Position numbers and translations under genes: made by a program. A DNA stretch of 64,000 bases from Dolomedes plantarius (taxonomy: Eukaryota > Arthropoda > Arachnida > Araneae > Dolomedidae): contig OU015495.1 in the NCBI GenBank assembly GCA_907164885.2, forward strand, positions 5,206,308 to 5,270,307. The letters run 5' to 3'. Shown in pieces: positions 1 to 9,345 of the stretch (the stretch's first letter is position 1; each line of letters begins with the position of its first letter). The notes below the pieces were generated by a model. It did no database searches and was not told the DNA's origin. It was given only the letters and a program-made list of their open reading frames with translations.

Positions 1-389
1 CTTTCGGCGCGTTTCACATGATTTAAAAAGGTGGGAAAAGTAGCTGTCTTATCTTTAATCGGATACAGGGCGATTTTCCTTGAGTGATCATCGGTGATAC
101 TCAAAAAATACCTCTCTCCTGCATATCCCGTCGTTGAAGCAGGTCCCCACAAATCTAGATGTAAAAGTTCTAGTGGTTTTGTTGACCTAGTTTGGCCGAT
201 TGGTTTAAATGTCACCCGTTTAGCTTTATTTAACCTGCAATCCTCGCAAAAAAGTTTGGATGATTTTACCTCCTGAGCACCCCTGACACTTTTATTTGTA
301 AAAGACTGGCTGATTAGTTCAGGGTTCATATGGCCCATTCTGCGGTGCCATCTGCTCAATGCACTGGCAGGTTTTTGATTACTTTTGCT
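1..389 (-). pseudogene. Copia integrase N-terminal part (fragment, out of frame with Gag)
   Basis: This minus-strand stretch is open to the edge of the window and encodes the start of a copia integrase. It contains an H-x(3)-H pair (HRRMGHMN) followed by F-C-E-D-C, which together form the HHCC zinc-binding N-terminal domain. Then come LLHLDLWGP, where D is the usual first catalytic aspartate, and ITDDHSRK, a core motif. The reading frame differs from the upstream Gag-protease frame: the latter stops at 389-391 with TAA, while the integrase frame is open across that stop in the -1 register. This is either a 1-2 bp indel that inactivates the polyprotein or, less likely, a recoding site. The second catalytic D and E are outside the window. 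Confidence 0.8.
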
Positions 390-1723
390 TAGGGTATTTC
401 GTTTCTTTCTAGCTGTAGTGTTTCATAAGCCTTACCTTTCTTCGATCGAGTTTCTTTCTCGTGTTGGTAAGCTTTCTTTCTCGCAGCTTGTTCTGGGGTT
501 AGCTGCTGTTTTGCATAAAAAATTCCCCCCTGTTTGCGAGCTGTGAAATAACCTTTTCCATCTTTATCGTAAACGTGGAGTTGTCCATTTCCCCCTTCAA
601 AAGTAAATCCATCTTCGTCAAGTAAAGGTAATGAAACTATGTTGCGCCTTAGAGATGGTACATACAATGCACGCATAAGCGTAATGGCGCGTTTCTCGCC
701 CTTACAGAGTAGGTCGACTGGCCCTCTTTGCTTGATAGGGATAGGCTTTCCCCTAGTAGCAACTGCTAGGCTCCTGTCATTTACATCCTCAAGGGGTCCA
801 TCAAATAGGAATTTATCCTTACAAAAATGATGGGTTGCCGCTGAGTCGACGACCCAGTCACCTGGATTACTGTGAGATGTAAATAGGGCTTCTACAGTAT
901 AATGGCTCTGGGGTTTTTCATTATTTGGTGAGTTTCGCCGGAACGAGCGTTTAGATTTTCTACGCCCCGGTGATTTCCCACTTGGGTATTTCCCAAAATG
1001 GACTTGTTTGTTGGGAGAAGGGCTTCTTGATGGAGTTTTCGGTCGGAAATTGTCTTTATTCCAACTTCGAGAATTATGCCGACCCGAAAAGGTGTTCTGC
1101 GTTTCGCAAGTAGCGTTTTCACGCTTATCCTGTCTCTGCACGCTAATTCGGGTTTCTTCGGCGACTAGTTCAGTTAGGATGGCTTCAAATTTAAATTCCG
1201 CATCTTTCCAACGAAGTATAGTTTGCACTAAGTGATCAAACTCCGATGGTAAGTACCGGATTAGCTGGAAACAGAGGTAAGTCTCATTTATTTCGTGATT
1301 TATTCCCTTTAGGCTTTCGTTTAACTTGCGGATTCGTGCCGCAAACATGTTAATTTTCTCGCTAGCGTAGGGCTTACAATTAACCAGTTCGGTAAATAAC
1401 TGCATGTGCCGGCTACGACTATCAGGCTGAAAATGCCTATTTAGGGTTGACCATGTGTCCTGGGGGGTGGTACAATGTTCCACGACCGACTTAAACGCAG
1501 GGGATAGGTTTAAAAAGATTGTAGATAAAGCGAGTCGGGTTCTTCTTTCAAAGTCCCTTACCTCAGCTAAATTTTCCGCACTTGCTATCGGTTTAGTTTC
1601 GCGGTTATTCACAATGTCCCACGCATTAAGGGATATTAGTACAAATTTAATATCTGCTACCCAGGTATGGAAATTTTCCTCGGTCAATTTATCTATAGCC
1701 ATATGGGGTTGTAAAGAGGCCAT
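389..1723 (-). CDS. Copia Gag-protease polyprotein region
   Basis: A 444-residue frame starts with MASLQPHMAIDKLTEENF. Residues about 10-210 form a UBN2/copia-type Gag domain (tryptophans near NFHTWVADI, then LFTELVNCKPYASEKINMF and the QLIRYLPSEFDHLV motif). Residues about 220-275 are rich in R, S, K and P. I do not see the usual CCHC zinc knuckle there, so the basic stretch may do the RNA binding or the knuckle has been lost. Near residue 293 WVVDSAATHHFC is the aspartic protease active site (D-S/T-A/G type). The part after it, with LPLLDEDGFTF and GGIFYAKQ, is the pre-integrase domain. The start was chosen as the first Met after a long leader and fits copia proteins. The frame ends in TAA at 389-391, where integrase continues in another register. 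Confidence 0.85.
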   Translation of the reverse strand: MASLQPHMAIDKLTEENFHTWVADIKFVLISLNAWDIVNNRETKPIASAENLAEVRDFERRTRLALSTIFLNLSPAFKSVVEHCTTPQDTWSTLNRHFQPDSRSRHMQLFTELVNCKPYASEKINMFAARIRKLNESLKGINHEINETYLCFQLIRYLPSEFDHLVQTILRWKDAEFKFEAILTELVAEETRISVQRQDKRENATCETQNTFSGRHNSRSWNKDNFRPKTPSRSPSPNKQVHFGKYPSGKSPGRRKSKRSFRRNSPNNEKPQSHYTVEALFTSHSNPGDWVVDSAATHHFCKDKFLFDGPLEDVNDRSLAVATRGKPIPIKQRGPVDLLCKGEKRAITLMRALYVPSLRRNIVSLPLLDEDGFTFEGGNGQLHVYDKDGKGYFTARKQGGIFYAKQQLTPEQAARKKAYQHEKETRSKKGKAYETLQLERNEIP

Positions 1724-2004
1724 GTTTTAAGTTACAAGTACAGTATGTAAATCTATATATATATATAAGCATATAAAAAAAAATGCAAGACAGTATTTAA
1801 AACACTAAATATTATATATATATACAAATAGGCCCCCCCCAAATATAGAATTTCATAAATTCAGGGCCTTTACCTTTTGTTTATACCTTCGACGCTTAGC
1901 TTCTCACATATCACAAAGCTTTCGCGTTGTGCTCTGCTATTTTAGATCAAAGTCACCCTCAAGTTAAAAAAGTAGTTGTTTACGAACTGAACTTTAGGGC
2001 CTGC

Positions 2005-2015
2005 GGCCCATAACC
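2005..2015 (-). promoter_or_regulatory. Reverse-transcription primer-binding site for initiator tRNA-Met (half-tRNA type)
   Basis: The plus strand reads GGCCCATAACC, the sequence expected of the anticodon arm of insect initiator tRNA-Met, four bases from the LTR edge. Copia-group elements use such an internal tRNA fragment, not the 3' CCA end, as primer. The position, directly inside the LTR, supports both the assignment and the LTR boundary at 2020. Confidence 0.7.
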
Positions 2016-2019
2016 AAAA

Positions 2020-2967
2020 TGTTACGGAATTGAGCCGCTAGAACCTGGCGGCTCTTCCAACCAAAGTTAGTTAAGATTTGGGGGCAGGAATGCCCCAAAC
2101 TTTACTGATAGCTAATAGTGCAGAGTCGTACTGGCTAGCAGGGAAGGTTGGACTCTTAATCTTTAGATATAGTCAGAGCAACGCTAGCTAGCTTTGTTGT
2201 GTGATATGCAAGATGTTAAAAAGACGTACGAAGGTTTAGGTAAAATAACAAATACATTTATTTAGTAAAACGACATTAAAGTGTCTTGTTTACAGACGCA
2301 CTACACAGCTCGTAGTGTTATCCTAAAAAGTTGGCTTTGTCGTGTTCTTACCGAGGTGTAGAAAAAATAAAAGAAAAATAACTCACAGGTGGTCGAGGCA
2401 AAGCTTTGCTATCGTGGTAAGAAAACACTTAAGGTAGATAGCGCCTTCCTGGCACAAAAACTATCCCGTGGCTACCTGCGGGCATGCAAGGTCGAGACGA
2501 CTAGAGCATCAGTGCACTGCTGGCAAGTTGGTCGCCGCTTCCTAATACCGGTCCTCGGTAGAGCCTGGCTCGGTAAAATCGCTTCTCAGCAACTATCACT
2601 CAACCACACCGTCTAATACCACAGCCAATACTACATCGAATACAACATCGAATACCCCGTCTAAGTGAACGGGCTGGGTATTTATACCGGCGTCGACCGC
2701 CGCGCTTCCTCGTGGCAGGAGAATAGCAAAGTTAATTATGCTAATTTTACGTGATGTGCGTTGACGTCATTCTTAACTGATGGTATGGCGTCATCGTTGG
2801 ATGAATGACGTCGTTCGGCTGGCATATCACTGGTCATGACGCAACTGGCGTCTGACGATGCTTACACATTGCTGTGGAGGTGGGAAATGATGTAAATACA
2901 TCGCTCCTGCTACGTGGCTGGAAGGTTAGGGGAAGAAGAGGAAAGCTAATCGGGATTTTCCCTAACA
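2020..2967 (-). repeat. 5' long terminal repeat of the copia element (948 bp)
   Basis: The boundaries are inferred from the ends: on the plus strand the repeat starts TGTTACGG and ends CCCTAACA, an imperfect inverted pair of the TG...CA kind. The left boundary lies four bases from the primer site. The interior carries a TATA box at 2679-2686 on the minus strand and short GACGTCA-like direct repeats around 2760-2815 (for example TGACGTCATTC), which resemble CRE sites. The second LTR is off the window, so identity between LTRs, and hence age, cannot be judged. Confidence 0.65.
2679..2686 (-). promoter_or_regulatory. TATA box of the copia LTR
   Basis: The minus strand reads TATAAATA in a GC-richer context, about 660 bp upstream of the LTR inner edge. 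It is the only good TATA box in the LTR, so transcription of the element probably begins 25-35 bp further left, near 2645-2655. Confidence 0.45.
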
Positions 2968-3745
2968 ATATCCTTGAAGACATTGTTAGGAGAGTCGCGC
3001 AGTATGTGGACGAGCGTTGTCTTGCTGATAAATGGCACCTGGGCGACTTGATAGCATAGGCAGTACAACTGCCGTTAAAATCTCGTCCATATAGCTGCGT
3101 GCCGCCAAAGTGCGTTGAGGGACGACTACAGGTGATCGTGTGTCCCAACAAATCGCTCCCCACACTGTTGCACCTTGTTTAATCGACAACAAATGCCGGA
3201 TCGGCCCGGTGGCATGACCGCCCCCACACGCGGATGCTCTGGTCATCAGCATTGAGACTGAATCGGGATTCATTGCTGAAGATCAAACGCCACCAGTCGG
3301 TCACACTGCAGCTTGCCCGAGGTCGGCAAAAATCCAATCGATACTGCCTATGATGTGGGGTCAGTGGTAGGCGTCTTAATGGACGTCGGCTCCTTATACC
3401 TGCGTCGGCCAGTCGTCTCCGAATGGTTTCCCTTGATACCACCGGATGTATGGAAGGGGGTAAATGGCGTCGCACAGATTCTAGCGACGTTGTTGGTGCG
3501 GAAGTGGCCGCTCTTATGATTGCGCGATCTTCGCGCATATTTGTGTTCCTGGGACGCCCTGACCTTCCGCGACGGTAGGCTATCCCTTCCGTGATCCATT
3601 GTTGCCAACACCGAGCAACTACCATATCGCTCCGACCGAGGTGGCGGCCGATACGTCTATTTGACCAACCTGCTTCTCTGAGGCCTACTATACGCCCCCT
3701 CTCAAAGTCTGACAATTGTTCGTACTGTCGCCGGTTACGTCTCAT
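2968..3745 (-). pseudogene. Tc1-type transposase, family A copy 1 (disrupted, catalytic D to N)
   Basis: The start MRRNRRQYEQLSDFERGR at 3745 opens a bipartite helix-turn-helix DNA-binding region (GRIVGLREAGWSNRRIGRHL, then GRPRNT as the AT-hook-like GRPR linker and a second HTH to about residue 110). The catalytic domain follows. The first catalytic motif reads IFSNESRF, where family members have IFSDESRF, so the metal-binding aspartate is asparagine. A deletion of about 17 bp near 3185, compared with copy 2, breaks the frame. After it, TVWGAI and YQQDNARPHTARLS (second catalytic D) continue in another frame until the copia insertion. The third acidic residue is not present. A functional product is excluded. 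Confidence 0.85.
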
Positions 3746-3994
3746 AGGTATCTCTAGTCACAATACCGTCCATTCAAGTCGACAGATTTGTTTCAATAAC
3801 GCTATGGCACGAGCAATCATACCTTTAAACTCTCCCAGCAGCGCATCTCATATGCGCATGGCGTGCTTATCCATGTCTCATTGGCGTCAAAATTTTAATC
3901 ATTTGCATATCTCTTACCAGACTACATTCCTATCAAGTTTCGTGATAGAAGCTCGTTTTTTTATGGGTGCATATATTTTTTTTGTGACAGAGTG
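2968..3994 (-). mobile_element. Tc1-type transposon, family A copy 1, cut by the copia insertion
   Basis: The right end at 3975-3994 (TTTTTTTTGTGACAGAGTG, then TA) matches the right terminus of a second copy at 53165-54523. The element reads leftwards into a Tc1 transposase gene and stops abruptly at the copia LTR (2967). Tc1-like sequence (LSQQCLQGY) persists right up to about 2970. The left terminal repeat and the last third of the transposase are therefore expected on the far side of the retrotransposon, outside this window. Confidence 0.75.
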
Positions 3995-6880
3995 TATATA
4001 CATAATGTAGTAAAATCTTTGATTGACAGAAACCTTTTATTAGCTTTGCTCCTAGATGTGCCTGGAATATGAGGACAGGCTTTTAAACCTTTTCTAACGG
4101 ATCTCTCTCTAACGGATCTAACGGATTAACCTCTTAATGGATTTTTGTTGTTTCACTGGACGGCTAAACACACTTGCTCTTTAAATCTTTAAAACAGTTG
4201 ATAATGCTGATACAGAAAATCCAAGTTTTCCAGCAAGCTTAACTTCGTGCCATAATCTATCGTAGAAGAAGCGATTATACATTCTATTTGAGCAAAAATT
4301 AAAGTCATTACAGTCCCTGTCGAAGCCATCGAAATAATGATGTATGTTGAGATGACAGGACATACCCCCGCAAAATCATGATTGGAAATTATGTTTTTTC
4401 TGTGTGATGTCATATGAGTCTGTATAACATGTGTAGCATATTCTCGGAATATAGGACAACGTTATTCCTACATAACTACAGTCTGACTTGCCAGAAAAGG
4501 GCAGATACAAGAGAGAATCCACTGCATAGGCAACTAAGCCCAAAGGCAAGGATGCTTGATTTAATTTAATACCGATTAAATTAATCTAATCAATGAAATT
4601 TATCAAATAAATCTCATAATTTTAGACAAATATGTTTAAATTTATTAATAAGAATACATACTTTCAAATGATTACCAGCTGAAATCTTTGGTTGGCAGTT
4701 ACCGCAACGAATAAACTTTAATTATCGGTTTAATATAAAGCGCTTGTGATTCATTGTAAACAGATCTCATTAATTTTCAAAGAAAAGTTGTACTTGATTA
4801 TTTTCTTGTTTACCGAAAACACGCTACTCACTAGTCAATACTTTTTCTTTCAGATTCTCTCGGAAATAATTTAAAACTCCAACTCACGCACACATACTCA
4901 ATTTAAGAATTCAAAAGGAAACAAAGGAACTCAAGGGAAAGGAAAGAAGAATCTTGAAGTGCTATAGATTCCACCACTAGTATCGTTGACTTGATTTTCG
5001 ATGGTAATTATAAACTCATTAACGGAGAACGTGACAAATTTTGACACGAGTTAATTATTTTATTCCAAGGGAATTCTCCTTCCAAACTCTAGAGGTCTGA
5101 GTTTTATATTCTATAGTTTATCACTCGTAAATCTCTCCATTCTTATTTTGAAGTTTCCTCAATTTTATAAGGTAATAATAGGCAACATAGTGATAGAAAA
5201 ACAGATATAATGTAAGTAGTAAAGTAATTGGTAATTTTTAAATTTTACAATAACAATCGAGATGGGTGATTAGGAAGAAGACATGTTTTCCCAGAACTCT
5301 TACCATCCTACTTGTAAACATTGTAAAGAGAATTCAAGGGTGGGAACTTACAATAAATGGATGGAAGTAGAAAAATCATAAATATATTTTTATAAGAATT
5401 ATACGGCTTTTTCTTTCAGTATTCCTTTCATGTGGTCAGGGGGAGGGGAAAGGTCCGAGCCCACCACATGTCGCCCTGGGGATCCTGGGTCCAAATTGAG
5501 GTGCCATCAGGGGGTGATGTCGGTTCAAATATACGGTGTCCCCACTTGAAAGAAACCAACAAATCTCGCGGATATTTAGTGCAAACGTTTCTTGGCAAGT
5601 TCTTCCGAATTAGCAACAACCTTTCAGTAGTCTCCTTTGAAATCAATGTTGCAATTACATCAGTAACACAACTACGAAGATTCAAAACCTAATGCAAGAA
5701 AGCATACTACTCACGTCCCTATTCATGTGATGTATGCTGAACATTTTATTAGTTCAACTAGACTGCACACAATTATTAAGAGAGCAAAGATAAAACGCCA
5801 GACGGGATTTTTTCTAGACGTTAAATGTTTCAGTGCGAATTGAATGAAATACAAGCATTTAGAAATTATTTTTTGTTAGCAATTCTAAGAACTGTGAGGT
5901 AGAAGAGCAATTTAATATAAACAAAAATTATGACGTGTGGTTCAGTAAATTTATATAAAGATTTGTAACGTAATAAAGAGCTGAAAAAGTAAAACGTGCC
6001 TCTATATTAGAGATTTTTTTTAAAATGTTTTAATAAGTGGGCCAAATTTCTTAAAGTCTCCTTCAAAAGATTATGAGACAATTTTTATTTTTAGGCATAT
6101 ATTTATTTACTGAAAATACTGTCAATATATAACATCTAAAGATGTAAAATCAGTAAAAGCGAGTCTTTGAGTCTAAGATGGCTGCGAAATCCTAGCTCAC
6201 ATAAGAATTACCATTAATATTCAACACTGTCATGTCAGACTGCACTAATCTCTGCATCTTGCTAAGTGCAGAAAATCGAATACGGCCACAGGTGAATTTC
6301 TTTTCGACTGTAGCCTGATGATGAAGCAGTTTAGCAATATTTGTATAACCGATTATTGTTAAATAGTTTAAAACAAACAGAAAAGCTATGAATCTAATTG
6401 TGTGAAACAGATTTTTATACGACGTTATTGACGACATTAGAAATTTGCTTAACTTGATTTCAAAGCCGTCTAAAATCCTCACAGTCTCCGCATACCGAAT
6501 ACCTTTTAAGAAATTCTTAAGGACTACTTTGCCACACAGTCTGATTATCTATCACTGTTTTCTTCAGTCAAAATGCAACTGGGTGCCCATGTGCTAACCA
6601 TAACTCTACTAAGTCATGTTATGATCTTCATTTATAAGCCTCAAAAATTGTTTCCATGATTTTCCCCTTTTATATAGAAAAAATTATCAGGGAAAAACAT
6701 AATTTTTGGGGAAAAGCCAGAATTAGTAAAGAGAAAATGCATTTAGAACATTCTAGAAAGTTTCAGTTTGATGTTCCTTTCAGTGTTTTGTACTCCCCCT
6801 ATCTTATCAAATACGCTAACATAAGCATAGCATACACATAATTCATTTCTTAAATTGCTCATTGATATCTTAAATTCTAG
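3995..6880. other. AT-rich DNA without an identifiable gene
   Basis: I see no recognisable coding domain here. Notable points are a short tandem of TAACGGATCT-like units near 4095-4135 and a GC-richer patch at 5430-5570 with a GGTTCAAAT motif that could be a worn SINE head. A 96-codon minus-strand frame at 6192-6482 contains two hydrophobic stretches but matches no family I can name. Confidence 0.5.
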
Positions 6881-7095
6881 CTGCCCACAAGGTATAGTGG
6901 ACACCGCTAGCTTCCACGAAGTGGGCTCGGGTTCAAATCCTGGATAAGGCACGGACATTCCTCTGCGGTGCCCTCATAGAGTGTTCGTTGGCTTGTATTG
7001 TTGCCATAAAGCAGCCAGCAAAGCCACAGTGTGAATATGTGAATGTTCTCAAGACAAATCGACTGTCGCATTCGAAAAGAAAATTATATTTGTCA
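6881..7095 (+). repeat. tRNA-derived SINE
   Basis: The region has internal RNA polymerase III promoter elements: an A-box-like stretch around 6892-6908 (TATAGTGGACACCGCTAGC) and a good B box GGTTCAAATCC at 6930-6940. Between them the sequence CTTCCACGAAGTGGG forms an anticodon-arm-like hairpin. The head does not keep a matched acceptor stem, so it is a SINE head and not a tRNA gene. The tail is taken to run to about 7095; its end is not sharply defined. Confidence 0.6.
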
Positions 7096-7690
7096 TCATA
7101 ATGAGCAAGATTTTATTGTACTTTAGTAAAATTTGCATGATTATTTTAAAACTCTTAATTTACTTTTATTTTACTTAACTTAAAATTACTGGAATTTAAG
7201 GATACTTCACAATAAGGTAAAAAGCCATGAATAATCTACAGGGTTTTCGTTTAATATCGTTGCCTATGGAAAACTTTTTACTAATAAAACTTTTTTTTGT
7301 GACAAGCTTTATTTCCAGTGACAAGCAATAAAAAACTGAAACAAAAGGAAAAAAAGTACAAGAAAACAGACAACAACAAGAAAAAAAAAAGTAAAACGAA
7401 GAAGGAAACAGGAACGTATCAATTGCTCAATTCTCTTACCTCCCAAAATCGGCTACAGAGATCTGGAGCCGACAGTTGCCACAGGTCTGGAGGTGACAAA
7501 TGTCCATAACTTGTCGTTTATCACAAGTAGTATAAAAAGAACTATCTAGAACACTGGTTCTAAACCTGAGGGGCGCCCACCTGGGAACGAGGGAGTGATA
7601 TTAAGGGGGGGGAAAGGTGGGTTAGCAAAAAATAGGTAAACGTATTTTATTAGGGTTATCTACGTTATTAAAATATGTAATGTGTACGTA
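7096..7690. other. A/T-rich non-coding DNA with an A-rich tract
   Basis: This stretch holds an A-rich tract at 7325-7410 (lysine-rich when translated, not a credible protein) and a short G-rich patch near 7565-7620. No domain, RNA gene or terminal repeat could be recognised. Confidence 0.5.
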
Positions 7691-7693
7691 CAT

Positions 7694-7737
<44 letters not shown>
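7691..7737. repeat. (CA)n(TA)n microsatellite
   Basis: A CA run passes directly into a TA run that abuts the left terminus of the mariner-like element at 7738. The other side of that element (9313-9332) is also TA repeat, so the element sits in a TA tract. Confidence 0.9.
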
Positions 7738-7740
<3 letters not shown>

Positions 7741-9312
7741 GTGCGTCATAAATTCGTGCAAAGTTCAAAAATTCGTAATAAAAGAAGTATTGCTTGGAAG
7801 ATTTTACTGTTTGTGCCAATAGGATCATAAGGACATTGGATTCTTTTCCATGTAAAAAAGAAAATGTTTCCAAAAGTAACCAAAAGAGCGCGCTCACACG
7901 TCATACTGAGACGTTTTATGCAAATCAGGCAAACACTAACAGAAGATCAAACAAATCACAATAACATGAGACTGCTTTTATTTTAAAGTAATATATGTTC
8001 ACCATTACCACCAGCACAAAGGAATAGGCAAGTCAGGCGCCTCACTACGCCCATTACAGCGGAGTGTAGCATGGCGCCATCGATGGCAGTGACTTTTTGT
8101 CGAACGGCATTTTTCAGTTCCCCCAAAGTGGTTGGGGAGCCCTGGTACACACGAGAGTATAAGTATCCCCACAACCAAAAATCTGCTGGGGTCAAGTCTG
8201 GTGATCGTGAGGGCCACTGAACCTTACAACCGTGACTTACCACTCGGTCTTCTGTGAAAGATTCCAACAGGAGCGTCTTGGCATCACGTAAGATGTAGGG
8301 CAGGGCACCATCCTGCATGAAGTTGACAACAAGTAACGCATGTCTGTCCTGCAGTGCAGGCTTAATGTGGTCACGCAAAAGCGTAAGATACCGTGCTACA
8401 CTTACTGTACAGGATTTCCTGGTGGAAACAGGACAAGGCTCTTCAAAAAAGAAAAGACGCGGGGAGTCCACACCAAACAGTCACATGAGGAGTATGCAGT
8501 GGCTGGCTCAGGTACTCCCGAGGGTTTGACGTCTCCCAGATACGACTGTTTTGCGTATTAACGTCACAATGCAAAGAAGAGTGGGCTTCGTCCGTCTTCA
8601 TGACGTTCAGCTAAAATTGTGGGTGACGTTCTATTTGTGCCAGAGCCCATGTAGCAAAGTTTTGTCTTGCATTTGTATCTGCCGGTAATAACTGGTGAAG
8701 TGCTTGAATTTTGTACGGATACAGTTCAACATTCCGTGCAGAGTACGTAGAATGGACGGTTCCGGAATCCCCGTTCTACTCCCAGCTTCACGCGTACTGC
8801 TACTCACCGTTGATGTATCGGCTGCCAAATCTTCCATGACACTTTGTACAACATGGACACAGTCCGCACTCAAGGATGGTCTGCCACTTCGTGGACGATC
8901 CTCAAAACTCCCCGTTTCCTCAAAACGTCGTATTAAATTCAGTATCCCATTCAATGAAATAGGGCTCTTTGGCGCCTACAGTCCTTTCTCCGTACGGAAC
9001 TTTGGCAATGCAACAGTTGTGGATTCACCATTGTTATAGAACATTTTATCCACCAACGCTCGATCTGGTAAAGAAAGCATGCTGCCGGCTTCGAAGACGG
9101 ATCCATTTCCAGCCAGGTGTTTTATTGATAGCCTGATTTGCATAAAACGTCTCAGTATGACGTGTGAGCGCCCTCTATAGGTTACAGTTTTTTTTAGCAT
9201 GGAAAAAAAATCCAATATCTCTCTGATCCTATTGTCGCAAACAGAAAATTTTTCAAGCATTAATTCTTTTATTACGAATTTTTGAACTTTGCACGAATTT
9301 ATGACGCATCCG
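7738..9312 (-). mobile_element. Mariner-like element with ~190-bp terminal inverted repeats (family M2)
   Basis: The left end (CGAGTGCGTCATAAATTCGT) and the reverse complement of the right end (CGGATGCGTCATAAATTCGT) match. The match continues with interruptions through AAAATTCGTAATAAAAG and CAATAGGATCA to ACGTTTTATGCAAATCAGG near 7935 and 9130. This gives inverted repeats of roughly 190-200 bp. The flanks are TA repeats, as expected for a TA-targeting element. The interior is a minus-strand transposase pseudogene. The layout (long inverted repeats, FMQDG/SPDLTP transposase) parallels the elements at 20483-22037 and 49808-51382, but the sequences differ, so it is a sister family. Confidence 0.85.
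7983..9080 (-). pseudogene. Mariner-like transposase, D-D37-D type (internally deleted)
   Basis: Translation from 9080 gives MLSLPDRALVDKMFYNNGES. After a frameshift comes the helix-turn-helix part RRFEETGSFEDRPRSGRPSL (around 8890-8940). After 8631 another frame leads to the catalytic half. There, FMQDGALPYI carries the second D and RSPDLTPADFWLWG the third D, with 37 residues between them. The region that should hold the first catalytic D (usually TDEAHF) is missing: only about 160 bp lie between GLWHK and SPRLFFFEEP. At least two frame changes and this deletion make the gene dead. The C-terminus GEHILL matches the usual end of the family. Confidence 0.8.
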
Positions 9313-9345
9313 ATATATATATATATATATATAGCTGTGAAATAT

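Larger units (their letters stand above)
1..2967 (-). mobile_element. Ty1/copia-type LTR retrotransposon, 5' portion, running off the left edge
   Basis: Read on the minus strand, this is a copia-type element in the order 5' LTR (2020-2967), primer-binding site (2005-2015), leader (1724-2004), Gag and protease (389-1723) and the beginning of integrase (1-389). The remaining integrase, the reverse transcriptase/RNase H and the 3' LTR must lie beyond base 1. Gag, protease and integrase appearing before any reverse transcriptase is the copia order (in Gypsy, integrase follows RT). The primer site matches the internal, anticodon-arm part of initiator tRNA-Met, which is characteristic of Drosophila copia relatives. 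The bases just outside the LTR (2968-2972) are the expected place for a 5-bp target duplication; its partner is outside the window. The element seems to have landed inside a Tc1 element (see 2968-3994). It is probably defective because of the frame break at 389. Confidence 0.85.

Noticed and set aside
2834..3163. Minus-strand 109-codon frame over the LTR edge
   Set aside because: It is out of frame with the Tc1 transposase and crosses the copia LTR boundary.
6192..6482. 96-codon minus-strand frame with hydrophobic segments, considered as a chemoreceptor exon
   Set aside because: No diagnostic receptor motif, no splice sites that I can defend, and AT-rich DNA gives such frames by chance.
7318..7509. 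Lysine-rich 63-codon frame
   Set aside because: It is a translation of an A-rich tract without homology or context.
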